A stretch of 22,795 bases of DNA. Source: Entamoeba invadens IP1. Lineage: Eukaryota > Evosea > Mastigamoebida > Endamoebidae. A program made the position numbers and the translations under genes. Of the stretch, positions 1 to 9,033 are shown one piece after another; the first letter of the stretch is position 1; the number at the start of each line of letters is the position of its first letter. Below the pieces are notes generated by a model. That model ran no database searches. It was not told the origin of the DNA and saw only the letters and a program-made list of their open reading frames with translations. The stretch is from assembly GCF_000330505.1 (NCBI RefSeq), contig NW_004443647.1, forward strand, positions 6,388 through 29,182. The letters are read 5' to 3'.

Positions 1-357
1 TAACTCTAATAATTCCACAAAGAAAAGCTTTAAGATAACAATTTCATATTTAGCGATGGATCTTACCGATGACACTAAAAAAGGTAATGTTCTATTTTTA
101 ATAAAAAACCAGGGTTTCTATACAAAATTGAAACAAATCGATAACTTCAATTTATATTTTATCATCAGAACTTAAAAAACATATAGAGTAGCAAGAAGAG
201 AGGAAAGAAAGCAGAGAAAGCGGAGAAAAGAAGCGGCATTGTTTTGAGCGAGAAGGTAAGCGAGAAAAATAATAAGCTTCGTTATAAATCATTCAAATAT
301 GTATTTTGTTTACTAAGCATGTTTTCGAACAATCTATAAATGGATTCTTGGTTCATA
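1..357. other. AT-rich stretch with a purine tract; no gene seen
   Basis: No reading frame with family resemblance was found. From about 186 to 275 the + strand is strongly purine-rich (repeated GAGAAA/GAAAG words). It stays open for about 50 codons as a Lys/Glu/Ser-rich frame without an ATG. This could be low-complexity DNA or the remains of a charged coding segment; I cannot tell which. Confidence 0.4.
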
Positions 358-561
358 CAGACGTGGTACTAAGGTTTCGACCAGGACCATGATTTCGACT
401 AATAATTAATAATATTTATACCATTATTAAAACTAAAATTAAAAGTTATATTTGGACTATTTTTTAAAAATAAATATAGAAACTCGTTCATTACTAATTA
501 AATAGGATTTAAATAATAAGTCGAAACCTTGGTACTCGTCGAAACTTTAGTCCCACATCTG
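358..561. mobile_element. MITE with ~45-50 bp inverted repeats and TA target site
   Basis: The left arm begins CAGACGTGGTACTAAGG at 358. The right arm, read on the - strand from 561, begins CAGATGTGGGACTAAAG. The two arms match over about 50 bp with a handful of differences, including the word TTTCGAC twice in each arm. TA dinucleotides flank both ends (356-357 and 562-563), as expected for a TA target duplication. The interior is AT-rich and too short to code. Termini CAG...CTG with TA flanks are typical of Tc1/mariner/pogo-type elements; the family assignment is inference. Confidence 0.75.
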
Positions 562-1479
562 TATTTTTGTTTCAATTCGAAATTGGATTAACAAGTAGTA
601 CCCCTTCTTTCTTGTTTTCCATCTTGTCATGCATCTTCTAATTATAAATTGATGTTATTGTTATTATGTTTGATGTATTACAATTAATTAGTGCTTGACT
701 TTTTGTAATTTTTTTATAATTAATTAATTAATTATTAAATATTAGTTTTTAATTATGATCTTATTATTGTTTTTGTCAAATAGTTTTTTTTGTAATATTA
801 TTATAGTTATTATATAGTTTTTTGTTTTACTCACGATGGTTTTGATATAGTTGTTTTATAATATTTTTATAGTTGTTGTATAGTGTTTAAAAATTGTATG
901 GTAATAGTTTAAGTGTGTTTGGTTGTAGATTCGTTTATTAATCATGTTTCAGAGAGATTTCCCTGTTTGTTCTATATTTTACCATTGTTTTTCTTGTTAT
1001 TGTTTGAGTCGGCAACTATTACTATGTTTTAATGATTTTTTTTGAAGTATTGCATCGAACGCGATTTATGTTTCATGGTATCTTGTTTATTTTTTTGTGT
1101 GTTGTTTAAATTGTTTATTTGAGTAACTGGTACTAAACACACCATTTTGTTTGCTGTTTTGAAAGATAAATTATCTATTTTATTATTTATAGATTTGTAC
1201 GAAAGCTATATTTGTATTCATTTTGTTAACTTGTGTACCTTTTGCTCCGTTGAAGTTTTCAAAATGTGCTCCACCCGTTTTATTTGGATTTTTTAAGACC
1301 ATTTGTTAACTTTTTCACTATTTTGATATTTGGAGGTGGTAATCAATTCATCCTAAAATTCAGAAAAACACTATAAAACCAACCTAATAATCTACACAGA
1401 AATGAAAAATGGTAATCCAAATAATTAATTTTTTCTTCTTAAAAATGAGGCTTTTTTTCAAAAAATATGGTAAAAGAGG
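562..1479. other. T/G-skewed AT-rich region; no gene seen
   Basis: No convincing reading frame in either direction. The + strand is T-rich and G-rich but poor in C. A segment near 781-823 is repeated imperfectly near 848-888 (both contain GTAATATT/ATAATATT followed by TATAGTT and TATAGT). The skew could reflect an old decayed gene or simple-sequence drift. Confidence 0.4.
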
Positions 1480-1541
1480 AAGAAAAAACACTAAAAATTA
1501 TATGGACGCAGTTTTGGGCAGCGGCACTCAATGAGTAAATT

Positions 1542-3344
1542 TTAAAAAACGCCTGATTGTGCTTGTACCAATCCGAAATGACAGAGTGGACAGGTGGTTG
1601 GTTGTTCTAATATTTTGAACTTCCCAAGGGGAAGTTTATAGTTTTTACAGCAAGTTTTGCAAGTGATTTTTCTTTTTTTTGGGGTCGACAACCATCTGAT
1701 TACCACAAAGACCACAAACTCAGGCATTAAATTGACCCATCAAAGGATCAAAATGGGCGTTAAATTTGTTTACAAATTGTTCTTTCTGTTTTACTAAAGT
1801 GTTAAATTGGTCGAGATAGAAATCGAGTACCTTCTGCTTTGTCTTTTCCTTATCTCTGAGTTAAGTGAGCAAGTTGTTGTAAGTCGACTTGTCTGAGAGT
1901 AACGGGGTGCTCTCTTTAATTGCTTCACAGAGTGCTTTGCCAAGTTGAGTTAATTTGATTTTGTACCCGCCGTTGATTCTTCTTAATAAGTCTCGCTCAA
2001 TTAGTTTCTCAATGTATTTGATCAAGTTATTTTCATTTCCAAGCTTTTTGTTTTCTAAATTGTTTAAAATATCAAATTCACTGATTCCAGAGATGTTTTC
2101 TTTATTAATATTTTGCACTACAAATGTTTGGAGATATTGTTTTGTTGTGCCGAATGTGGTGTACCGTCCCTTCTCTTCTACAACATTTTCTAACCAACTG
2201 TTTGTACTTTTTAGTTCATACTTCTTGTAGTCAAAAGTGACGTTTTGGACTGTAATGGAATAAGAGTGAACAATAACATTTGCATCTTGATGAACTGCAG
2301 AACCAAACTCTCGAATTACTTTAAGCATCTGTCTTTGCTTAAAATCCATGCGTCTGTCATGTGTCTCTTCATTTATCATTTCAATACTTTCGTCTCTGTT
2401 TTGTATGTATCTATTTTCAAATAAGGCTCTGTATGTTTTTGAAGCCACGGAAAAACTAGTATTGTAAAACTCTGCATAGTATTTGATTAAAGTGTAATCA
2501 CTCTCCAAAATATTATTCCATTTAACAACAATTTGTTGTGTTTCATGTGTTGGAGTGACTTGTACTTGGTGGAAATTTTCAATAAATTTCTTTGCTTCAT
2601 TTTTTGTCATTTGCGGAGACTTAAAAGTCATACCATTATTAACGATTTGAAGAATAGCATTTGCGTCGTTTGTGAAATCTTTATAACACGAAAACAAAAC
2701 TGGAAATTGGCACGGCCCATAACTAAGAATGCATTTTTGTTTGAAAAGTGTTGAAAACTGCGTTCTAAGTAAACTTGTCGAAAGCCGAGTGAATGCAAAT
2801 CCAACACGTAAGTCGATTTCTCGTTTTGATTCTCCAAAAGAACTGATTTCTTTATCAGGAATTCTTTTATTCAAATAGTCAATTTTAATTGAACTTAAGT
2901 TATACCCCTTTGGTTCGACAATGTAGACTTCAGCAAATTTTTTGAATTCATCTTGAAATTTAAAAATTTCATTTTCTTCTTCAGGCCCTGGGACTGTCCA
3001 GAACAGTACTTCATTCACACGTTTCTCTTTAATAAATCTTTTGATTTTTCGGGTATTGTTTGTAATTTTTAATTATGAGTCAAAAACATTTCGAGCACTT
3101 TCATTGTCCACCCAACTTTTTCTGTTGTTGTTTCATATAAATTTTCTTTTTCAAATGTGACATAAATATTTTTGGGTTTCAAGATATTGAGCTTCTTGTT
3201 ACTCTTGTTAACATGAAAAAAACCACGATCAGTTTCAACAAAAGCATTGTCTTTTTTCAAGGACAAGGTGTGTAGCAAACTCATCGTTTGCTTTTGGGTG
3301 TGTGTAATAATCAATGTCATGGAATGATTTATATAAAAATTCAA
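1542..3344 (-). pseudogene. DNA topoisomerase III (type IA) pseudogene, TOP3-beta-like
   Basis: Type IA topoisomerases cut and pass single DNA strands. Family landmarks run in order on the - strand. A Toprim-like start (MTLIITHTQKQ, likely ATG at 3318-3320) is followed by a Toprim core that has lost its acidic residues (WTVPGPEEE where WTDCDREGE-like is usual). Next come DLRVGFAFTRLSTSLL and SYGPCQFPVLFSCY, a C-terminal LTQLGKALCEAI, and a zinc-binding tail with CKTC and CPLC. The active-site Tyr is missing: the segment reads YIQNRDES where the family has a Y-P-R-T core. Breaks: a frameshift near 3070, a TAA at 1861-1863 with the same frame continuing as LRDKEKTKQKVLDFYLDQF, a TGA at 1720-1722, and a frameshift in the A-run near 1672-1684. 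A weak continuation (CRCPKLRPYNF) lies beyond 1542. Family call is strong; a functional product is unlikely. Confidence 0.85.
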
Positions 3345-3585
3345 CTTGTTTATATCTAAAAATTTTTTAGTTACAATTAATTAAACGATTTTTTGCGTGG
3401 TTAAAAATCCAGTTTTTCATAAAAGTCACAATTATTCATACCAATATTTTTATATTCAGGCAAAAACATAAATATTTGTGAACAACAACAATTACAATGA
3501 AAACTGAATTTAACAAAGCCATTGATTTTTTTTGTTAAGAGTAAATAATTCAAAGTACCTGAAAACATAATAAATGTAAAATTTA

Positions 3586-4700
3586 TTAAAACTTTGGGTG
3601 TGAAACTTTTCTAAAGAAAAGTGGCAAATTGTTTCCTTCAACAATAGCAAAGTAATAAGGCTTATTGATGATGACATCTCTTGGTAGTGCTGTATACATC
3701 TTGCGGCGAATTTTCAGATCAAATAGAGTGAAGGCAGATGCGATCGTTCCAACTTCATCAACTTACACAACGGCTTTGTGGATTGCTGCCGAGACATATG
3801 TTTTTGTGTTGGACATTTTCGAAAAATTAGCATCACGGCTGAATGGGTCTGTGAGTTCAAGTTCAATCAACTGGTCGTTCATTTCAAATAAAGACTCGAC
3901 ACCGAATTTTGGGATTGTCACTTTTCTTTTTTCTGGGACAGACTGGATGGTATTAAAAACAATGTCTTTGAGTTGTTCAAGCCCTTCTTCGCCTCAATTT
4001 TTTTTCATATTCGTTGGCATGACAAACACCAATTTGTGCTCGAAGCCCTTGTAAAGGACGGACACTATTGTGTAGTCATCCTCAAAACTTGCCGACGAGT
4101 CAACGTCGACTTCCATAGCAGTCACTTCCCCGGCTCCTTCAAACTCCATTTTATTGGGCAATATGTGGAACGGTTCATTCCACTCTCCATTGAAGTAAAT
4201 CGCGTTGATAATGACTGAGACGGTGTCTGGTGAAATGACACCTGGTTGGGTAAAGTCTTTGATGACGTTCTTTGTTGCTTTTTGGACAAAGGTGTTTATT
4301 TCCTGTCTTACAGCCCCGCATTTCTTTTTAAAGTCGCCGTTCTTCATTTGGCACTTCATCTGAGTAACTGCCGCCAAAAATTGGTATTTGAATTTGAGGT
4401 CCATTCCAGCCCAAAACGCGTTAACAATTTCAACACGGGTTTTTGATTTGGCTTTTTATGAACAAGCTGTCCCATTGTGTTCAAAAATTTCTCCTTTAAA
4501 ATTGAGGAATACCCAAAAACACTTTCAAGTTGTTTCTTGGTGTTGGCGTCAGAGCCAAGGTACAACATAGCAAAGCAGATAAAAATGGAATGTGTAGAGT
4601 AAACTACATCTTCCTTCTGTGCGGATGTGGTGTACCATTCCACTCAGAGTTTGTAGAGGATTTTTTGGAGTGGGGTGATGATTTGACAGTCGAGAGACAT
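3586..4700 (-). pseudogene. Serpin (serine protease inhibitor) pseudogene
   Basis: Serpins trap serine or cysteine proteases through a reactive-centre loop. Reading from an ATG at 4698-4700, the - strand shows a serpin-like helix region (FICFAMLYLGSDANTKKQLE), the breach/strand motif VISPDTVSVIINAIYFNGEW, KLVFVMPTNM, a hinge VDEVGTIASAF preceding the reactive loop, and a C-terminal strand FAIVEGNNLPLFFRKVSHPK. Full length is about 370 codons, normal for an intracellular serpin, and no signal peptide is seen. The frame is broken by TGA at 4644-4646, a frameshift in an A-run near 4455, TGA at 3994-3996 and TAA at 3763-3765. The final TAA is at 3586-3588. The family is clear; the disabling lesions are read directly from the sequence unless they are assembly errors. 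Confidence 0.88.
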
Positions 4701-4905
4701 GATATGTGTTTTTTGTCTGTTTTTTATCGGCTTAAATATCGTGTCGTTCTACTATTAAGAATCTCAATTGTGAGTTGTTCGGGTTTCGAATAATTGTTCA
4801 ATAACAATTTTTCTTTCTAAAAACAAAGTTAAAAATAAACTATTATATTCTTATTATTTTATAATTTTGATTTTATTAAATTAATTTCAAAAGATTAACT
4901 TTGTT

Positions 4906-5124
4906 ATGAAATGTGATTTTAATATATTTAGTTTGGTTTGTCTAATTCAATGGAATATAAGTGTAATGGGCAATTATTCAAAGACTTATGATACTTATGA
5001 CACTTCCTTTTTGAAAAATACAAATTTAAAATATCAGTTTAATATATTTAATTTAAATTTAAAAGATTCTTTTGTTATTTATGAATATTTCGAAAACATT
5101 TGGTTAAATAATGTAATGATTTAA
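4906..5124 (+). CDS. Small hypothetical protein, 72 aa
   Basis: ATG to TAA, rich in Asn, Lys, Tyr and Phe (MKCDFNIFSLVCLIQWN start). No domain is recognised. It may be a fragment, because the next frame at 5138 starts 13 bases after its stop, in another phase, with similar composition. The surrounding DNA is AT-rich, so a chance frame is possible. Confidence 0.3.
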   Translation: MKCDFNIFSLVCLIQWNISVMGNYSKTYDTYDTSFLKNTNLKYQFNIFNLNLKDSFVIYEYFENIWLNNVMI

Positions 5125-5137
5125 ATTTGGTGCCAAA

Positions 5138-5350
5138 ATGTTAGTCAATCAGTTTTACAATGATCAAATAATAAATTGTATTGATGAAATGTTGTTGAAT
5201 ACCATTTTTGCAAAATTTCATTCGAAAAACTTGTTTAAATGTGTTTTTGAATCAGAAGGAAAAACATTTGAAAATATTGATTTAAAAAAGATTCAAAATA
5301 TTCTAAGTTATCCACAAATAGATCGTGTAATAATTAAAAAGGGGAAATAA
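5138..5350 (+). CDS. Hypothetical protein fragment, 70 aa
   Basis: ATG to TAA; begins MLVNQFYNDQIINCIDEMLL and contains KCVFESEGKTFENIDLKK. It reads like genuine protein: mixed amphipathic segments, conserved-looking Cys and acidic residues. No family is recognised. After the stop, the same frame stays open for a further 19 codons (to TGA about 5411). An adjacent frame then continues with DIETETADDSNTP and a Lys-rich tail to a TAG at 5579. It may therefore be the 3' part of a larger broken gene covering 4906-5581. Confidence 0.4.
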   Translation: MLVNQFYNDQIINCIDEMLLNTIFAKFHSKNLFKCVFESEGKTFENIDLKKIQNILSYPQIDRVIIKKGK

Positions 5351-5581
5351 AAAATAACGAGTATTAAACAAATATTAACGAACGATTCGAGCCAGTTAAA
5401 TTTATTTTGATATAGAAACTGAAACTGCAGATGATTCAAATACACCCAATTGTTATTTCAAAAGTGCTCCAAAGTTGAATGAAAATAAAACAAAAAGAAA
5501 AAACAGCTGCTTGCTATTAACAAAAAGATAAAAGAACTTGAAAAAATGTTTGGTAAAAAAAATACCAAATTAAAAAAATAG
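5351..5581 (+). pseudogene. Remnant with acidic stretch and Lys-rich helix tail
   Basis: Two overlapping phases carry DIETETADDSNTPNCYF and then LAINKKIKELEKMFGKK, ending at TAG 5579-5581. The tail resembles the Lys-rich C-terminal helix of the transposase remnant near 20730-20800 in style only. It is probably the broken 3' end of whatever 5138-5350 encodes. No function is assigned. Confidence 0.3.
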
Positions 5582-5747
5582 TTGATTTTTTGAACTTTAA
5601 CGTGTTTTGTAGTGTTTTTTTTCATTTGTATTTATAGTTTTTTTAATCAAAAAATAAAAATAGATACTTTTGTGGTGAAAAGAATGTTCTGTTAAAATTG
5701 GGAGAACTGATCATGAGATATAAAATTATCCACACAAACGTTGCTAG

Positions 5748-7292
5748 CTATCTCTTCACTTCTTCAATCTTACTGGCATACCATTTCTCTGGTTTCTCGG
5801 CGTTAGCTGTAGGGTTCTGTGCTTTTTTCTCTGTTTCAATTTCGTCCAATTCTGTTTCGCATTTTGTTTTCAATTAACGCAAATAAAGCAGCAACTTCTG
5901 TAAATTTTGCTTTTAAATCAGTAACTTTAGTTCTAAGTCTATGAGTTTCTAAATCAGAGTTTTGTTTCATTGCTCTCTCCTTCTTAAGTTCCTTCTATAA
6001 ATCAGCCTTTTGAGCAATTAACAAGTTAATGGACTTCTCGGCTTGTTCCTTATATTTACCGAATTCATTTTCGTTCTCCATCACTTCTCTAAGTTCGTCT
6101 GCATATTTCTTCTTTTGTGCTTTAGCCTGTTGAGCGGTGGTTCTTTCAAGATCAAGTTGTTCATTCAGTTCAGTCAACTTCTTTTCATAAGTGTTCTTCG
6201 ACTATTTATAATTTTTAATAGCTTGTTCAAGAGCCTCCAATTCAGTCTTCATCTCGGACATATCGTCTTCAAGTTTGTCGCATATCTAGTTCTCATCAAT
6301 TCTTCAAAAGCAGCCTTATAATCTATTATAGTCTTGACCTTCTCTTGTTCAGCCATCTGGGTTACAGCTCTGACTATGATTTCAGCGATATCTTTCTCGT
6401 ACTTGCCTTTAATCAATTGGGTCTTGGAATGGTCTTTCTATTCTTGATCAAGTTCAGTTCTAACGCTCTTCAGTTTGTCTTGGTATTTCTATTTCATCGC
6501 TTTATTGCCATCTTTTTCATCATTTGCAGTGTCAAGTTGTCTCTGTGCCTTGTCAACTTTAGCATTCAAGTTGTTAATCATCTTGTCCATTTCCTCCAAA
6601 TCCTGCTCATTCTTCTTCTTCTTCTCATCAGTAAGTTGATCAACTTGGACTGTCAAGTCATTCGCCTTTTAGTCAACTTTTTTAGTGTTATTTGCTTCAT
6701 CTAAGTTGAACTGGACTTACTGTAATTTGCTATCAGCAGCCTTTCAAAATGCATCTGCACTGTCAGCCTTCTGTCTTTCTTCATCGAGTTTGGCTTGAAT
6801 TTAAGTTATTTTTGCATTCAACACGTTCTTCTCTTCTTCTTGACGAACAGTAGCTGGTGCACTGACTTGGACTTTAAATGATGAAAGTTGTGCATTGAGT
6901 GTTTTGACTTGGTCTTCCACATTCTTTCTTCTATCAGATTAGTTGAGAAGCTGAGGTGGTATTTTTCATTAGTTTTGTCGTCCAAAGCCTTCTTCTTTTG
7001 TGCTTCAAGTGCCTTAATCTGTGATTCACAATTCTCAATCTTCAAAGCGTCTTCAATTGCTTTTTTATATCCTTATAAGCAGCATCAAGTTATATGTTCT
7101 GTTCTTTCAACGCAGCAACCACCTTCTCCAAATCAACAATTTGGTTGTCTCTCTTGATGACCTCTGTTTGGTCGATATTTGAAGTCCCAACTTTATCTCC
7201 AAGGTCTTGCAGTTGTTGTTCCAAATCTACTATTTTCTTCTTGTCTTTAGTTGTTCTGTTTCTTAATTCATTCAACTTCCTTTTATTTGCTT
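5748..7292 (-). pseudogene. Myosin-II-like coiled-coil tail, pseudogene fragment
   Basis: Read on the - strand, the segment is almost continuous heptad-type coiled coil of about 510 codons, for example KKKIVDLEQQLQDLGDKVG, KANDLTVQVDQLTDEKKKNE, LNAKVDKAQRQLDTAND and ELNEQLDLERTTAQQAKAQ. This is the style of a conventional myosin heavy-chain tail, which packs into filaments. Head and neck are absent. In-frame stops lie at about 7090, 6939, 6801, 6744, 6717, 6669, 6489, 6438, 6202 and 5995 (five TAA, four TAG, one TGA), most where a Gln codon would fit. There are frameshifts in homopolymers near 7060 and 6960 and in the 6290 and 5880 regions. The frame ends at TAG 5748-5750. Another long coiled-coil protein cannot be excluded. 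Confidence 0.6.
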
Positions 7293-7307
7293 CTAAAATA
7301 AAAAAAT
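7293..7307 (-). other. Intron 3' splice site, 5' exon missing
   Basis: On the - strand the coiled-coil exon is preceded by a T-rich tract ending ATTTTTTTATTTTAG, the usual look of an Entamoeba intron acceptor, directly before AAGCAAATAAAAGG. No upstream coding exon follows. Within about 20 bases the sequence becomes the duplicated segment shared with 12280-12671. Confidence 0.55.
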
Positions 7308-7487
7308 TAATAATGCACTATAATAAGTAAACTACATTTTTTTAACAATACATATAAAAAAGTATTATAAAATGTAATTAAAACAATTAAAAGAATTTAA
7401 AATAATTATTAAAATAATTATTAATTATTTATTAATAATACAATACGATATAATAATGTAATCCCATAATTTAAAATTTCAAATATA

Positions 7488-7848
7488 CAGTCGGAGTTTG
7501 TTTAAAAAGGATGTTTTTTCGACTGAATTAGTCATTTTTTATAATATTAGTTAGATTTTTTGTTAAAAAGGATGTTTTTTTAATAAAATAGATTTATATA
7601 ATAAATTAGATATAATTTTTGCCAATTAGGAATAATTACCATAATGAGGTAATATTTTTGTTAAATTAGATTTTATTATTATTATTCGAGGTATTATTAT
7701 AATAAAAATAGGTTGAATTACCAAAACATTAGGTATATTTACGGTAAATAGGTACATTTTTCGAACTTTAGATTTATTTACAAAAATTTTAGGCACAATT
7801 TATTTGAGATATTATACATTTATTTTCAATTTAGTCATTATTTAAATT
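7488..7848 (+). repeat. Left 361-bp terminal inverted repeat
   Basis: Starts CAGTCGGAGTTTGTTTAAAA. It includes two AAAAGGATGTTTTTT words (from about 7504 and 7566) and ends TTATTTAAATT at 7848. Beyond this point the two arms diverge. Confidence 0.92.
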
Positions 7849-7890
7849 TATCAGTATAAATTATATAATTATTTCGACCAATTTTAAATA

Positions 7891-8054
7891 CAGTAAAATC
7901 GCTCATTAGTTTATTCCCTTATAAAGAGAATCTTTTCATTATAAGATGTTTTAACCAAACGATATTAAATCACTAATTAGGGGGAAAAATAATTTCATAA
8001 CCACCATTGAGGGGTTCTATTTTTCATTTAATCTATTAATGAGAGGTTTTACTG
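7891..8054. mobile_element. Nested 164-bp MITE with TA flanks
   Basis: Lies in the core of the larger element. The left end is CAGTAAAATCGCTCATTAG; the right end read on the - strand is CAGTAAAACCTCTCATTAA, so about 20 bp pair with a few mismatches. TA flanks are at 7889-7890 and 8055-8056. No coding capacity. Confidence 0.7.
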
Positions 8055-8191
8055 TAAACATTTTTTTTACAATTTCAAACTTGTTAATTTATTATTTTTC
8101 CAATTTAATTGTTTAATTAAACAAAAACAACATGTTTTCTTTACAATATATCAATAGATGAGATCAAAGGAGAATTTGAATTACACTCTAA

Positions 8192-8413
8192 ATGCACCAA
8201 TATCAACAAGCGGTCAACCAGTCATTCCAATTCGATAACATCATCAAAGCATTCCATTCATTGAAAAAAAATGAAAAAGACCTCCAAAAATACAACTTTG
8301 CAAATTTCTACAACACCATTAAAAGCGCGAATACACACGTTTTACAAACGCAAAAAAAGAATCGTTTGTTTAAAGAATGGAAAACTCATGGTGATGATTG
8401 GTCATTAAATTAA
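8192..8413 (+). CDS. 73-aa frame carried inside the TIR element
   Basis: ATG to TAA, ending 11 bases before the right TIR. The protein starts MHQYQQAVNQSFQFDNIIKA and ends KEWKTHGDDWSLN; it is basic, helical-looking, and has no signal peptide or membrane segment. No family is recognised and it has none of the D/D/D features of a transposase. The segment is less AT-rich than the TIRs. An ATG at 8158 opens a different short frame that overlaps its start (to TAA 8239-8241). It could be captured host exon sequence or an element-specific protein. Confidence 0.4.
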   Translation: MHQYQQAVNQSFQFDNIIKAFHSLKKNEKDLQKYNFANFYNTIKSANTHVLQTQKKNRLFKEWKTHGDDWSLN

Positions 8414-8424
8414 CTCTTTTTTAT

Positions 8425-8785
8425 AATTTAAATAATGACTAAATTGAAAATAAATGTATAATATCTCAAATAAATTGTGCCTAAAATTTTTGTAAATAAA
8501 TCTAAAGTTCGAAAAATGTACCTATTTACCGTAAATATACCTAATGTTTTGGTAATTCAACCTATTTTTATTATAATAATACCTCGAATAATAATAATAA
8601 AATCTAATTTAACAAAAATATTACCTCATTATGGTAATTATTCCTAATTGGCAAAAATTATATCTAATTTATTATATAAATCTATTTTATTAAAAAAACA
8701 TCCTTTTTAACAAAAAATCTAACTAATATTATAAAAAATGACTAATTCAGTCGAAAAAACATCCTTTTTAAACAAACTCCGACTG
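8425..8785 (-). repeat. Right 361-bp terminal inverted repeat
   Basis: Exact reverse complement, by eye, of 7488-7848. It ends CTCCGACTG at 8785 and is followed by TA. Confidence 0.92.
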
Positions 8786-9033
8786 TAACTAAATTTATAA
8801 ACATTACTAATTTAAATATCAAAGTGATAAAGTCTATATAGTAAACCCTTATATTTATACGATGATGGTTGTCATTCAATGACCGAGCTTTTTATAAAAA
8901 TCATTGACCATTTTATATATAAAAAATGTTTTTTTATATTCTATTGACCAATTTATAACATAACCAACCAAAAACAAAATTATAAGAAAACAATAAATAG
9001 AATTAAACTTCCACAAGTTGTTAATAACCTTTA

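Larger units (their letters stand above)
7488..8785. mobile_element. TA-inserted element with 361-bp TIRs that look identical
   Basis: The element runs CAGTCGGAG...CTCCGACTG between TA dinucleotides (7486-7487, 8786-8787). The arms 7488-7848 and 8425-8785 are reverse complements with no mismatch or gap found by eye over 361 positions. The 576-bp core holds a smaller nested MITE and a 73-codon frame. The paralogous site at 12509-12510 reads ...TTTAGTTATATTT... with a single TA, exactly the uninserted form. Identical arms and a clean TA duplication point to a recent insertion. No transposase is encoded, so it is non-autonomous and probably of Tc1/mariner/pogo type. Confidence 0.92.
7327..9026. 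repeat. Duplicated ~400-bp segment (copy 1), split by a transposon
   Basis: The flanks 7327-7487 and 8786-9026, joined, match the reverse complement of 12280-12671 at roughly nine bases in ten, judged by eye. Shared landmarks include GTAATCCCATAATTTAAAAT, TTTTTATAAAAATCATTGACC and CTTCCACAAGTTG. One end abuts the stop region of a TMK-like pseudogene and the other abuts the coiled-coil remnant. It may be a duplicated 3' gene flank or an old repeat of unknown type. Confidence 0.8.

Noticed and set aside
1955..2837. Frames opposite or beside the topoisomerase remnant (1955-2230, 2533-2754, 2628-2837)
   Set aside because: Shadows of the - strand gene with low-complexity translations.
3060..3080. 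Intron between the two topoisomerase pieces
   Set aside because: No GT...AG pair with Entamoeba-like splice words on the - strand; the pieces join with a single-base shift.
5748..7292. Altered genetic code in which TAA and TAG mean Gln
   Set aside because: Several genes also carry frameshifts and lost catalytic residues, TGA replaces an Arg in the kinase, and the intact BspA-like gene uses CAA for Gln and ends at TAA. Decay explains all of this.
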